64,000 bases of DNA, taken from Polydactylus sextarius. Lineage: Eukaryota > Chordata > Actinopteri > Polynemidae. A model generated the notes under the pieces. That model ran no database searches and was not told the origin of the DNA. It saw nothing but the letters and a program-made list of their open reading frames with translations. Position 1 is the stretch's first letter. Each line of letters starts with the position of its first letter. Shown piece by piece: positions 9,701 to 22,049 of this stretch. The translations under genes were made by a program, and so were the position numbers. The DNA is taken from positions 14,511,275 through 14,575,274 of the forward strand of contig CM028921.1 in NCBI GenBank assembly GCA_016801845.1. The letters run 5' to 3'.

Positions 9701-12700
9701 GATACAACAGAGACCACTGACATGAAGTGAATGTGGTGACTACAGTGTAGAACATTATTAAATATTTCTGTGGTATCTGTCTTTGGTATTGAACTTTGTA
9801 GACGGTCCCTGAACACTGGTCTGTCAGCTGACTGCTAATGGACCAGTGTAACTCGTACATGACCGTTTGTTTGGATGAAAACAGTAAACAGAAAACATTG
9901 TGAGTTATTGACCTGGGAGTTTAGAATCAGTGAATCAGGTTAATCCTCTTGAGTTCTACATGTGTGTTCATGTGAACCGCTGTGTGATATTGATAATGTG
10001 GTGTGAGAGTGAATTTGACTGACATGACATCAGCATTTTTGAGACCGAGCGGTCACCAGTCATGGCCGATTGCGTGAAATCCAGCCGATTCTGGTCACCA
10101 GCTGATAAACTGGTGCATGTATATTGCTAAACAGCGAATATCAGTTAATGCTAATGTTCTCTCTGTGACAGTAGCAAAACGGACCAATACCAACTTTTAC
10201 AGAGAAGTCACAACACAAAGCAATGCTCAATTAAATCATAAAATAACTGGATCTAAATGGCTCTCACCATTGCTACAATATTCTTCTGTTCAGTATGATC
10301 TCCTCAGGGATCATACACAACAGTGTCGTGTTTGCATTCTGTCCGTCCGGGCCCATGAACGCGAACTCAGGAACACCTCTGGAATTTTTTCACATTTGGT
10401 ACAAACATTCACTTGGATTCAAGTGAATAAACTAATTAGACTTTGGACAGCTCAAGGATTTATGCACTAATTAACTGCAACAGGACTGGTAACATGGTAA
10501 CTTACAAATAATGAAAGCTAAATTTAATGAGATCCAGTGAGGGATTTGATGCTGTGCAACATTGTATGGAATTTTCATTCTTTTATCTAGAACAGGAAAA
10601 TTCAAGTGTGACTTTGCTGCATGTGTACATATGGCACACAGGGAGCTGGTGAACTCGCTTATTATTTAACAGCTCTTCACACTTTAAACATGAACCGACA
10701 TGTTTTGCCTAAGGAGTTTGTTCTTAATAGGCCGAACAGTTGAGATATAATTAACAGCTTTCCTGAGGTTCACATGTTCTCAGCTCTTTGACGCTGTGTG
10801 ATTTCACCAACCTCAGGAAGCCACAGCAACGACACTTTTCTTCACCTGGACGACCTGCAGCCTCTCAACAATCCGACAGAAACAACCGACCGGTTTAAAA
10901 AGGTAGACGAGGTGCAAGTGTGATCTGATGTGCACCTGTCTCAGTGAGTCCACAGTGGTGACTGGTCATTACACACGTCATCGCTGGTTTAAACGCTCTC
11001 AGCAGCAGTTGCACCTCATGTGCCAGATGAAGAGAGCACACCTTTCTTCTCCCATCCTCACCACTTTCTACCGAGGCACCATAGAGAGCGTGCTCACAAA
11101 CTGTATCTCCATCTGGTTTGGCAGCTCTAAAGCTTCAGACAGGAACCACTGCAGAGTGGTGAGGACTGCAGAGAAGACCTGGCCCACTCCCACCACACAC
11201 TGTTCTCCCTTTGGCAGCATCAGGACAAGGACAGTCAGACTTATCAATACTTTCATTCCCCAAGCCATTAGACTCTTGAACTCATTACTTTAGCAACCCA
11301 TCCCCACCCACTTCTCCGCTCTCCACATGCACGAATCACATTTCTAAAAAACTGTTGAAATGACCCTGTATTCTAGGGCAGTGCAATATGTCTTGCAATG
11401 GTGACATACACTGGTTTGTGCTGATTCATTGCTGTGCAATATTATTTTATTTCTATTTTTCAATTCCACTGCAAATCACCTACCGTATTTCTCCAAACAC
11501 AGACATCCTGTGATAATACTAGTCCCGTGTGAATCTGCATCTCAGAAATTATGAATTACGGTTTTAACTGCATTTTAGCTGGAAATGCATGAGTTTGATC
11601 ATCTCCGTACACGGTACATAGACCCATTCACAGAAACAGCTCAGATCCACCAGGCGAGTAAAATTTTCAGACAATACTGAGGTGGATGACATGCGTAGCA
11701 CCATCAGTAAGGAACATTTTTCTATCTTTCAACAGGCTTAATACAAACAGCCTGACAGCCCGTTATCCTGACAACAACTGGCCACCGTTCCCAAGTCACG
11801 TTGCAGCTTTGACATTTAATTTACTGTTGCTTTGACGACTGTATACATGCCTATCATATATCCGGGCTGGAATGTTGGTACATTCAAGTGAAATACAGAA
11901 GTACTACAAGAAACACAGATGTGGGGGGTAATTTACAAACCATCAGACGTCCCCAGGTAAAACTCATCCTGTGTGAATAGGGCTTTAGACAATGATTGTT
12001 GTTGTAGGTTTATCTGGTACCTGGAGTTGTGGGTAAAATTCAAACTCTTACTAGCTGCTCTGAATCACAGCAGTCCAACTGTGGGACCAAGACCACAGGT
12101 CTGTGCAGCAGGGAGTCGCTTGATCAGACCCGAATCGCCTCCGATAAACAGTCTTGCAACTAGGGTTCACTGTCATGTGTGTGATGATGTTGTTTCGTGT
12201 GTCTGCAGGTCTGTGCTTACAAGTGAAACTGCAGAGGTGTTTGCCTTTTAAACACAAGGTGAGTAAAAGGAGTCGGTCTTTAAAGGCTCATTGCTCTCAG
12301 ATTGAAAGCTTGAGTGATAATCAGCCATACGCATCATTTTAGTTACGAACTTCTCGGCGCCTGCTTTTTGTCTAGCCTGTATTCATTTCCATTTTATTAG
12401 ATTGGCGCCATTAAAAATACACAGAACTGGCTTTTAACGGTTTTAAAAGTTGATCAGATCTAGTTCATTGTGATGGTGTCATATGGAAGTGAATGGGACT
12501 CATCAGAACAGGAGAACTAAGCTGGACCCAAACCGTGTAACCATGGTAACAAAAAGCTCTCAGTGACTGCCAGTGATATTGTTAAATGCTTTTCTTGTCC
12601 TGTCAGCAGCCGCAGGTTATGGGCTGTGAGTCCCAGCTCTGGTCCGGTTCTCCTTTTGACACTCAGCTTCACAGTTTAAGCGCTTTGCTTCTATGATTGT

Positions 12701-15114
12701 GTCATTTATTCAAGTAATTCAATTAAGAAACAAAGTGCTGCGTGAAAGTCTACCTTTTAAAACAAACACTTTGTCTTTATTTCTTCTCCCAGCTGGAAAT
12801 TTACATTTCAGAAGGAACCCATTCCACTGAAGAAGACAGTAAGTTGGATTATTTCTTGAATTCTTCAGTCTTCACACAGCAAAAATAAGAAATAATTGAT
12901 CAATACAAAGCACATTTGCTTGTAGTAAGTGGAAAAAAAATCTGCAAGTGGAGCTAGAGAAATTTGACTTGTAAAGATTTCTTCTAATCTAATGTGTCTA
13001 CACTACAAAAACTGAAATCTAAGTAAGATGAAGTATATGCTTATTTTTTGTCTAAGACAGTTAATTAAGCAGTTTTTATGTGATACTTTTTTACTTGTTT
13101 TAGTCCTGAATTGTCTCTAATAAATTACAGCCTGTTACTGTAAGTAAGTACATGATTGAAAAATTATTCTACATAATAAGAAAATTATTGTTAACTGTAT
13201 CTAGAAAAGTGCAATAGTTTTTAGTGTAACCTTACTGGTTTCAAGAAATCTAATGCCTAATGCATGTTATTATAGCATTTTCTTAAGAATATTTTTTAAA
13301 AAGTGAGAAAACAGCCCTGATATTTCTCGTTGACACTGAAAATGCAGTTGTTATTAGTGAGAATATACTAATTTGGAGGTATTTTTGTGTTCATTGAGCT
13401 CAGATATTTTCACTTGTTTTTAGAAAGTCCTGACGAGTCAAATTTTCTTGTTCTATTGGCAGATAATTTTGGTTATTTTTACTAATATTACACCTATTTT
13501 TGTACTTTTTTTTTTCAGTTCAAAATCAGTTTGGGAAACTAATTTATGATAACATTAGGCAGTGTTTCTGTGTTTTACCAAAATCTCCGATTAAACATTG
13601 CAAGCTTACACTGGAAAAAAAATACCATTGTTAAAATTAGTTAATTTAAAACAAACAATTGCTTTTTTTTACTTGTAATAAGCAAAAAACTGCTACTAGA
13701 ACAAGTTCAAATTCACTTGGTGAGATTTTCAGTTTTTGCAGTGCATTAGATCTGAAAACAACCTCTCACAGAAACAGTTTGATGCAGCTGCGAATAAAAA
13801 CATTGTTGGATGTTGGCGTCGTGTCACACTGGCAGCCTCAAGCTGTTCACGCTAAATGAAACACATTTCAGAGGTGACACAGTCGTTAAAAAGACATGAA
13901 CGGAGATGTTCAACCAATTTGATTCCTCTGTGTTCAAAGAAAATGAGAGCGCGGATTCTCCTGACTGTGTTACGACAAGATCTGATATCTGTCGTCGCTC
14001 AGGTTTCCTCCATCACCTGCCACACTGAAAGATGACAAACTCCTTTCTTATCTGTTGGAGATTGATTTCATATAAGTGTCAGTGTGACCTTCTGTACGGA
14101 AACACCACCAGGTCCGGTTTTCCCTTCGATCCACAGCCAAAGCCAGACACCCATGAACCATGACTTTATTAACAGTCCTAGGGCGATGCAGCGTCTGTGG
14201 ATGCAGTAAAATCACGTTCATGTTGAAGGTTTTAACGAGTTTTAATGACTCAGACTTCATTTTCAAACCAGACTTTAACACTGTTTCACACTCAGACGAA
14301 CCACAAATGTTAAAGCGGGAATCAAAACGTCAGAAACGGAAAAGGGTGAAACCCAATTGTTGTTTCGTTTCAAAGTTGCACAGTTCATCAACACGCCGAC
14401 TGTTTTGCTCAATCAAAGTGTTATTGGCTATATCAGGACTTAAAACTATGACTATTAACTATTTGAAGTCAATGTAATGATGAGTTTTGGCCTCATCACA
14501 TTATCCTTAGTTTTACTTCTCTACTGTTTTTATGACTTAAAAGTTTTAGCAAAAGATTTTCAGGGTTTTTCAGTTTCAAAGTTGTAATAATCATGACATG
14601 GTAGACTTTATGTGTTCTGTTACAAAAAAAAAAAAAAAACTTTCACTTTCAAAACTTTTTTTCCACTTTTTTTTCCACACTTCCTGCTACTTTCTCTGCT
14701 TGTTCTCAAATATTTTAAATTAACATTAAATATAAGACGGAAGAAAATAGGTCACCAGAATATTTTCTCCCGATTTCCATAATAATTGGCCAAATTCTTG
14801 GCTGCTTTTGTTCATGAGAAACATTTTTTATAAAAGTTTTGATGTTTGGTCGGTTTTATTCAATTAAAAAAAAAACATCAGTAACGTAAAGACAAAGTCC
14901 TTCCTCTTAAGACCAACCTCAGTCGGCTCATAATAAACCTCAGCAGGGGGCAGCAGAGCCAGTTAACAATTAACAATATTTCTGTTGCCTGATTGTGATG
15001 TTTGTGTCTCCAGTTAATAAACAGATCAATGATAAGGAGCGAGTGGCAGCCGCTATGGAAAACCCCAACCTGAGAGAGATCGTGGAGCAGTGTGTCACAG
15101 AACCTGACGACTGA
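6606..15114 (+). CDS. ciao2a: Cytosolic iron-sulfur assembly component 2A (FAM96A), complete, 5 exons
   Basis: CIAO2A is a MIP18/DUF59-family protein that binds CIAO1 in the cytosolic iron-sulfur assembly pathway; in mammals it matures IRP1 (ACO1). Exons 6606-6723, 7364-7528, 12209-12258, 12793-12838 and 15014-15114 join in phase to 480 nt, 159 residues plus stop (the human protein is 160). The N-terminus MEIVSGLVSLTVSKVLQLSG resembles the human leader. The MIP18 domain covers about residues 32-154, with KPNTLEELEVV (50-60) and TVPHCSLATLIGLCLQVKL (84-102). The latter carries the conserved Cys88, the family's reactive cysteine region. The end is ISEGHSTEED-like (residues 116-126), then NPNLREIVEQC. 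All introns are GT-AG. Intron 2 (7529-12208) and intron 4 (12839-15013) are swollen by repeats. I see no disabling change. Confidence 0.97.
7364..7528 (+). CDS. ciao2a: ciao2a exon 2
   Basis: 165 nt, acceptor AACCAG (7361-7363), donor GTGAGT at 7529. It encodes IRSIRDPEKPNTLEELEVV through SPTVPHCSLATLI, with the conserved cysteine of the MIP18 fold. Confidence 0.97.
7530..9284. other. ciao2a intron 2, left part
   Basis: AT-rich intronic DNA. I see no exon, RNA gene or clear element here. A short palindromic set of GGTA/TACC words lies near 7961-8000. Confidence 0.6.
9285..10120 (-). mobile_element. hAT-like nonautonomous element, copy A, in ciao2a intron 2
   Basis: Read on the minus strand this matches copy B (35890-36672) over most of its length. 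Shared stretches include GTACGAGTTACA, CAGGGACCGTCTACAAAG and CATCTAGACTGGTGAAAG. The 5' end has ATGCACCAGTTTATCAGCTG, against GATGCGCCGATTAATAGGCTG in copy B. The internal part near 9500-9600 has diverged. No transposase is readable. Its ends are less clear than in copy B. Confidence 0.7.
10830..11470 (+). mobile_element. L2-type LINE 3' fragment in ciao2a intron 2
   Basis: The plus strand encodes LTTFYRGTIESVLTNCISIW, DRNHCRVVRTAEKT and TVRLINTFIPQAIRLLNSLL. This is the C-terminal end of the reverse-transcriptase ORF of fish L2-type LINEs, with a gap between the last two blocks. It is followed by a 3' tail with GTGCAATA words to about 11470. 5'-truncated and dead. Confidence 0.8.
12209..12258 (+). 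CDS. ciao2a: ciao2a exon 3
   Basis: A 50-nt exon: LCLQVKLQRCLPFKHK, acceptor GTCTGCAG (12201-12208), donor GTGAGT at 12259. It ends in phase 0. Confidence 0.97.
12793..12838 (+). CDS. ciao2a: ciao2a exon 4
   Basis: A 46-nt exon: LEIYISEGTHSTEED plus one base, acceptor TTCTTCTCCCAG, donor GTAAGT at 12839. Confidence 0.97.
12880..13760. mobile_element. TIR-bearing nonautonomous element in ciao2a intron 4
   Basis: CACTACAAAAACTGAAATCT (13001-13020) faces its near-perfect inverse, AGATTTTCAGTTTTTGCAGTG (about 13723-13743). Further inverted homology lies outside it (ATCTAATG at 12988, CATTAGAT at 13744). The interior is AT-rich without an ORF. CACTA/CACTG ends suggest a CACTA-like or related MITE. 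No convincing target duplication was found, so the superfamily is open. Confidence 0.6.
13900..15013. other. Right part of ciao2a intron 4
   Basis: Intronic DNA with a poly(A) run at about 14624-14639 and no recognisable gene or element. Confidence 0.5.
15014..15114 (+). CDS. ciao2a: ciao2a exon 5 and stop
   Basis: 101 nt after acceptor GTGTCTCCAG: NKQINDKERVAAAMENPNL then REIVEQCVTEPDD and TGA (15112-15114). The stop is followed after three bases by a long GT tract. Confidence 0.97.

Positions 15115-15117
<3 letters not shown>

Positions 15118-15159
<42 letters not shown>
15118..15159 (+). repeat. (GT)21 at the start of the ciao2a 3' UTR
   Basis: An uninterrupted 42-base GT run begins three bases after the stop codon. 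In mRNA it would be a long UGUGUG tract, the type of sequence bound by TDP-43 and CELF proteins. The tract is seen directly; binding is inferred. Confidence 0.95.
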
Positions 15160-15160
<1 letters not shown>

Positions 15161-15283
15161 CACAGTGCCTACAGTGCCTGAGGCAGTGGTGGCAAGAGCT
15201 GGGAAGCCTGCAGGTGTTTGGGAAATCTTTTTTTTCTGAGCAGTGACTAAAAGTCGGGATGGTGAAGACTGTGAGACAAAGCA

Positions 15284-15310
15284 GTGTGTGTGTGTGTGTG
15301 TGTGTGTGTG
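15284..15310 (+). repeat. Second (GT)n tract downstream of ciao2a
   Basis: A 27-base GT run about 125 bp beyond the first, probably still within the 3' UTR. Confidence 0.9.
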
Positions 15311-15651
15311 ATTCTCTTCATTCCCTGCTGGCCGACATCACAGTGAAATTGCAGCCACTCTTTGTTGCCAGAGAAAACAGGAAGCGCCTCCTGTCCTGCT
15401 TCCAATCCATCCTCCATCCCTCTGCTTCCCCTTCTCCATTCACATGGACTCTGGGAGAAGAGACACACTTGCTGCCTCGTGCACATGAAAACAGAGACAG
15501 TCGCACAGATGTGTCACGTTTTCCTGCTGGGACTGTTTTTAAACTTCCAGCCTCAATGCACTCAGGTGAATTGCTTATTAAGTCGTGAGTCGGAGAAGAA
15601 ATGTGATTCTTTACATGTGATTATTTTATAGGTAAAAGAAAGATGTCATGT

Positions 15652-15657
15652 ATTAAA
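15652..15657 (+). terminator. Candidate ciao2a poly(A) signal ATTAAA
   Basis: An ATTAAA hexamer about 540 bp after the stop codon. It is the nearest plausible cleavage signal I saw; no canonical AATAAA occurs between the stop and 16.5 kb. Confidence 0.35.
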
Positions 15658-15659
15658 AA

Positions 15660-16476
15660 TCTACACCAATAAGAAGCTGCTTCTGAGTCAAATGTATCAC
15701 ATCATGATGACCTTCGGTCTCTGCTAACCAGCCTGTTGTTAGCTGTTAAACAGTAAGTCCACTAACTGCAACTGGAGACTGGATTCCTGGTTCTGGTCTG
15801 TAGCCTCAGTGAGTTTGGTCTCAGTTCTCCACCTGAACAGAACCACAACTACTGCATCTACCTGCAGGACAAGAAACAAGCTGGGCTGGTGCTGACTTGT
15901 TAGCAGCCAAACTCCATATGACTCTAAAAAACAATATGAACTAAACATCAAACATGAGAGAAGAAGAAAAAACAGGAAGCAGTGATTTGTGTCTTGGGTG
16001 TTGAATCCTCCTTTCAGATCATGGACGGTGATTCAACATAAGCATAAGATTGTGACTGAAATGTTCTTGTGGACAGGTTGACAGCTGGAGTCCAGTCCAG
16101 TTTTTATCATTATTATTGCAATTTTTATTCACGCAAGATGAGAAATGCAGCGTTACTTTGTGCAGTTGTGCTATAGAAAAGTTATGGAGAAAGAGATATC
16201 ACAACAGGTTTTACTGCAACATGTAAGAGAATGTGGAACATTCACACTTCACAGTTCCTGTTTCTCCAAAAAACTGGTTTGGAGAATATTAGAAAACAGC
16301 AACACAGTGTGTAACAACCTTTGATCACAATGTTAAACACAACAAGAACATTTCATGAAACAAAAACGATGAATGAGTGATGATGATTTAAGTGAAGTTT
16401 GTTTTTCACTTCAGCATCACTGTGCTGAAACCTACCATGTTTTATAAGAGTGTCCTCGTAAGAGATCACAGACCAG
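15660..16476. other. Intergenic DNA downstream of ciao2a
   Basis: No gene, RNA or named repeat seen. Confidence 0.5.
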
Positions 16477-17320
16477 GGACTTAATTTATAAAACTGTTCG
16501 TAGGATTCACGTCAGAAGGTGGCGTACAGACAAAACACAGAAAGTGCATACGCAATAAATTATTCAGGTTTATAAAACCTTTCGTACGCACGCCTGATGC
16601 CAGTTTCCCTTTATAAATCACACTCTGTTCCACATATGGCGACATGCGCGTAGGTCAGACGACACCCACAATTGACTATACATGGAGTGATACAACCATA
16701 ATCGATATTCATTTATAGAGAAACAAGCTTAACGCAGGCTTAAAGAAACACAAAGGAAAGGAATTTTCCAATCTGACATAAAACCACAGGCAGGGGAGTC
16801 AAACAGTACCTCTGCCTCAAGAGCCCACGGATCGGTTGCACTAATCTCTACTGAGACTGAAACACTTAAAACTGGGGAAAAAAAAAAAAAAAGAGATTCA
16901 GAGGAATTTCACAACAAAGTCACAGATGTTTTTGTCCATACTTTATCTACTTTACTTTATCTACAAGTACAGATCGACCATGAACACTACGTTCATTTGT
17001 TTTGAATGAGGATGAATTATGGACTTATGATGAAAAATTAAAAACATATGGAAGGGAAGTGGAAATGCTCTCTGTTTCTGTACCACTATTTATTTGTTTA
17101 ATGTTAGATTTAACATAAGAATACTGATATGAGATATAAAACATAGTCAGTAGTCGTTCTCGCTTCCCGTTTCCCTTTTTTGTGCATACGCATGAGTCAG
17201 AGCTCGGTGGAAGTGAGCACATTTTCCCTGTCAAGTTTGCTTTTTATAAATCCCAAAGTTTGCGTGAGAAAATGGCGTACGCATTTTTTTGTGCGTACGC
17301 AACGTTTATAAATGAGGCCC
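16477..17320. mobile_element. PIF-Harbinger-type element with TIRs and CAG target duplication
   Basis: The left end GGACTTAATTTATAAA faces TTTATAAATGAGGCCC at the right (13 of 16 bases match as inverted repeat). The 844-bp element is flanked by CAG at 16474-16476 and 17321-17323. The sub-terminal GCGTACG words and the GGGCCTCATTTATAAA end are the pattern of fish PIF-Harbinger elements, which make 3-bp duplications. No transposase or Myb-like ORF is left inside, so it is nonautonomous. Confidence 0.8.
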
Positions 17321-17329
17321 CAGGTGAGT

Positions 17330-18225
17330 TTCTTTTCACTTAAAGTGTAGTGAGTGTGTGGGATGCACTCATACGTGATCATGACCTGATTTCACCTTTT
17401 GGGGGCACTGTTGGTCTGAATCAGTCCGGGAGCAACTCGAGACATTGAAGCACAGAGGTGAACAAACGCTGGGACACACTGAGCCACGTCCTCATTAGTG
17501 TGTTCACTTCACACATCCGTTTTGTAATATTTCTCTGCGTTGAACGTATCATCACGCTCACGGTGCTGATGTTTCCTGCAGGCTGTAAATTTCAGCTCAG
17601 CCGAGGGAAAGCAGGTCCACGCTCAGTGTTTGTGTCCTCACACAAAGTCAAACCTGACTCATATTTGCTGCTGCCACTTAAACGTAAACAGTGAGGTTCT
17701 TTCCAAGCACGTCCAGCCACTAGCAGACTGTGGGGTGGACCCAGGACACACTGCAGAGATTATATAACTGGAAAGCATCTCTGGGAAAGCTGGCACCTGG
17801 ACTTACCGACCTGGTGCCACCATCATTTTCCATTTCTTTCTGTTTCAGTTAACATCATGATCTATTATAATCACAATGTAGAGACTTGATTCAACATATA
17901 TTTGTCTTTTAAAGGCACAGCTTTGAAAACGGTCCTCCACTAATACATGATGTTTGCACTGGAGAAAATCACTAGAAGGTTATTTCTATTAAAAGTATTT
18001 GCATTACTGAAAAATGGTTTTACAATTCTTTTTTTTCTTTTTTTTTTTTTTTTTTCTTGGGACAGCCAAACCTTGTTAGTCGATTTGGTCCCGTCTTTTA
18101 TTCTGGATTTAAAATTCACCACGATGGCACCAGCACAGCTCATTTTCTAGCTCGCCTCACTCCACTTTTTTTTAACGAAATATTTCTCCCGTCACTTTGT
18201 GAACTGCTTCGCCATTCATCAAATG
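17330..18225. other. Intergenic DNA with a poly(T) run
   Basis: No gene seen. A T-rich tract at about 18030-18057 may be the poly(A) tail of an inserted retroelement read on the other strand. Confidence 0.4.
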
Positions 18226-18229
18226 AAAT

Positions 18230-19225
18230 ATCCTGGGAGCATCTTCACATACTGACTAAGAGTCTCACTAAGACTCAGACTCCTACACCAGGATACTCTT
18301 TGTGGACTACAGCTCGGCCTTTGACACGGTCATCCCCCACAAACTGCTCACACTTGGCCTGCACCCCACCCTCTGTGACCGACTCCTAGACTTAGTCAGG
18401 ATCCTAGTCAGGATCAGCATGGTGTGACAAAGGAGACGATAGTTGACATGAGGAAGCAGAAGAGACCTCAACAACCACTGTTTAACCGGTAGCTTGAAGT
18501 GGAGAGTGAGAGCAGCTTTAAGTACCTGGGTGTTCACATCAGTGAGGACCTCACCCGGACACTATACACTTCTCAGCTGGTTAAGAAGCCCAACAACGGC
18601 TGTATTTCCTGAGGAGGTTGAAGAAATTTGGTATGTCGCCCAGGACCACAGTCACCTGCAGAGAGTGGTCAGGACTGCTGAGAGGATCACCAGGACACCG
18701 CTGTCCTCTCTCCAGGACATCTACCACATCTACCAAGACCCCACCCACCCACAACATGGACTGTTCACACCTCTACCCTCAGGCCGGAGGTACAGAAGTG
18801 TGAAATGCAAAACAAGAAGACTCAAAAACTCTTTCTTCCCCTCTGTCATCGGACTCCTGACAGTTGGCACAACTTTCTCGTCACTGTACATTTTGTTTTT
18901 ACTCCTATCCGTTTTGCTCTACAGTATTGCACATTCATTGTACATCAGACACTTTTGTAAATATTCAGACACTGAGAATCTTTTGAAAATATTAGATTAC
19001 AATGATTACAGTGCCAATTCATTGTAATATTCTCTCTGTCTCTTATTCTATTTGTAGTTTTTTTTATTTTATTTTTTTATTATTTATACACTTTATTCAA
19101 TTTTGTAGTATTTACATACAACTCAACGTTAGTGTGGACAGCAAAAAAAAATTTAATTGCACGGAGAAAACTTGCTTTCTTCTTGTTGTATATGACAGTA
19201 AACACTGTGAATCTTTAATCTTAAA
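18230..19225 (+). mobile_element. L2-type LINE, internally deleted
   Basis: Near 18283 the plus strand reads YTRILFVDYSSAFDTVIPHK, reverse-transcriptase motif A with its catalytic Asp. The YADD region is deleted. From about 18425 the frame resumes with SSFKYLGVHISEDLTRT, RRLKKFGMSPRTT, VVRTAERIT and DPTHPQHGLFTPLPSGRRYR. It ends in a T-rich 3' UTR closing at ATGACAGTAAACACTGTGAA (about 19190-19212). Frameshifts make it inactive. Confidence 0.85.
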
Positions 19226-19229
19226 TGAT

Positions 19230-22045
19230 CTGTCAGGACTGTGAAACTACTCAAAGTGCTTTACCTACATTTATCAGAGGTCGTGATACAACCAGTGTGA
19301 CGTAGCAGTACTTCATAACACATACTCAGAGCACCATATATCAAAAACCTGGTATCAGTCTAGCAGAAAACCAGCAACATCTTATGCTACTAATCCAGTG
19401 GAACTCCCTGAACGTATGAGGCAACTGATGAAAACTAATCTATTTTGCTCTACTTTGCTGTTAACTCATCTACAATTATCTGACAGTTGAAGTCAATGTT
19501 TCCTTTAAAATAATGCATTGTCGTTGTAATAATGCATTGTTTATCATGGACGGCTAGAATCAGAGGTGGACAGTAAGGCAGTAATGCAATATTACTCTAC
19601 TGTACTGTAGCTAAGGACAGTTTTTGAGTATCTGAACACTTTTTTTTTTTTTTTTGATTTTCACTTCACTACATAGAAGTGTAGACCTTGGTTTTATGCA
19701 GGTTGAAATGTGAATGTTATTTCTGATGAACTTACACATACATGTGTGCGCACACTGCCAGAGCTGTGTCACCACACTACCATGTTGTTTCGTGGGTGTG
19801 TGTAGTGTTACAATGCATCGTAACACTACACACACCATCTGACAACTGCTTTATTTATCAAGTAGTTAAAACCAGCTCTGTCAGGAACCAAATAATAAGG
19901 CTTTCATACTGTTAGTTAGGAATGCAGGACCTTTACTCATCAGTCTGAATGCTTCTACCAGCCCTGCCTGCTCTGTAGGGGCAGTGGAGAAAGCTGAGTG
20001 TTATGTAATGACCTGGGCCTGCCTCGTGTGTGATCAAAGCCGCAGTATAAATGCCAGGCAACAATAAAGCATCGACGCCAGCTCATCCAGTGGTTCAGGC
20101 ACTGAGCGAGTATCTGTGACCGGGCTCTGCTGAATTATCAGCTCGTCTGACAAGGCAGGCTGAGAACGCCGCAGAAAAGCCTTTGATTAAAGGGGAATGA
20201 GAGGAGGTGATTTGCATTCAGTGTCAAAACAAAAATGATTTCCAGGAATCTAGTTACGAAAATAGAGTCTTAAGGCGAGTGGCTGTGGTTCTGATGTGAG
20301 GTAAATGTAGTATTTTCTTTCAGGTTAGAGACACAGACCTTTATAAAGCACACTCCCAAGTATTAAACTTAACACTCATCCACACTTAATAACACCAACC
20401 AGATGATTCTGTACTCTTCTGCAACAAGATGACAAAATCATCTAGTTTAAACATGGGCCTTGTACAAATGTTTGCCATTGTTGTGTGTCAAAGGGTATCT
20501 GTGACAGGTGGCAGAGGACACAGGGATTGCGGCAGGAGGAAGAAGTTTTTATTTTTCTTCCAGGACGCAGCACCATGTGCATTATTTACAGTGAAATTAG
20601 TGTATGAAAAAAACAATGACTCGAGGGTCAATGAAATACAAGCAGGATAAAAATTTAAAAAAAAAAAAAAAAATAAAAATTAAACAAACAATTCAGGCCA
20701 ATACTGGCAAAAATACAAATCAATAAACGCAGTTTACACTGAGAATTTAGGAGTTAGGCCTGACCAAGCACCTGGTCTGCGCTTTGGCTTCGTCTCCCAC
20801 ATTTTTACTCACATAGGACGTATATTTAATGACATGATGTGACCAGTTTGTTTTACAGCTAAAAACAAACTATTAACACGCTCATTCATTGACTCAGGCC
20901 ACACACACACCCATAGCAGCGGTATGAGTCGCATGATGTGCGACGGCAAGTCACAGCATCACATTAGGTCACAAATGGCAATTAATTAAATGTAATTTAA
21001 ACTATCAGGACATGGAACTGAGCTGAAGTAAACATCCATATTAAAATTTCCCCACAAAGCAGTTACCATAGTTACCAGAGATCTTTCATCACACAGCCAA
21101 ACTGGTCCAACATACCTTAGCCTTAGCATAGCAAAGCATAACATGCTAAGCAGCAGTTTTATCAGTGTATTCACCGAGCTATGTCACCATGTCTGTGTAA
21201 CATCAGGCTATTGGTTGATAAGTGTCTCAGATGACAGATCCCTTACATGACATGTGATACCAGCAGCCATCTTTGAGTTGAGGACTGTCCATCCAGTTCT
21301 TTTTTAGACAATTGATCTACCGATTATTAATTATTATTACATTTTATTATAATTATTTACTAATTATTAGTGTCTCTATCAACTCTATCAACAGTTATCA
21401 ACATGTAATTTTTAGATTATTTATTATTTTTCCATTACTGAAGCCAGAAATATTATCCAACAAAAAAAAAAAGGAAAAAATTCAAGTTGCTCAGGAAAAA
21501 GGAAAAAAAACAACACAAAAACGTTACAATGAAACAGAGCATCTGAAAAACAGAAGGCGACAGTTTATTTTCGAACTAACAGTAGTAGTCTGTGAAATAA
21601 TGTCCCCCCCTTTCCTTCTCTCTTCACCCCTTTACCTCACAGCAAAAAAAAAACAGTGTAACTTGTGCATTCAAATCTTTAAGAGAAGAATGACAACCCA
21701 CTATCTACACAGAACATAACTGGGAATTACCTAGAGACAAACAGACATTACATAGAAACACTGAGCGTGCAGGGACATATGTACAAACACTAAACATATA
21801 AAGAAAACTGGAGAGAGTGAAGTTAGAAAGAGAAGATGAGATATGAAAGAGAGACAATAGAACAGGGAGAGAGGGAGAGAAGAAGGCAGACAGTGCTTCT
21901 CGTGTTAACTGCTGGTACAATATGTAACAACAGGTGTTAGAAGGACAGTAGGGGTAGAGTCAGAGTTCAAAGTATATCCCTGGTCACGTAGTGATATCAC
22001 TATTACCGTCTGTAAGCTGATACATTTAATTTGCCTGTGTTGTGG
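19230..22045. other. Gene-free intergenic stretch
   Basis: Contains an unclassified repeat-like start at 19562 (CAGAGGTGGACAGTAAGGCA) and A-rich runs at 20655-20673 and 21462-21520. I see no gene. The ORFs here come from AT-rich sequence. Confidence 0.5.
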
Positions 22046-22049
22046 GTGT

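Noticed and set aside
18494..19027. 177-residue ORF, the longest in the window, as a new gene
   Set aside because: It contains VVRTAERIT and DPTHPQHGLF, the C-terminal signature of L2-type LINE reverse transcriptases, and it is one piece of a frameshifted element.
21312..21719. 135-residue ORF
   Set aside because: AT-rich and poly(A)-driven composition, no family features, no splice signals.
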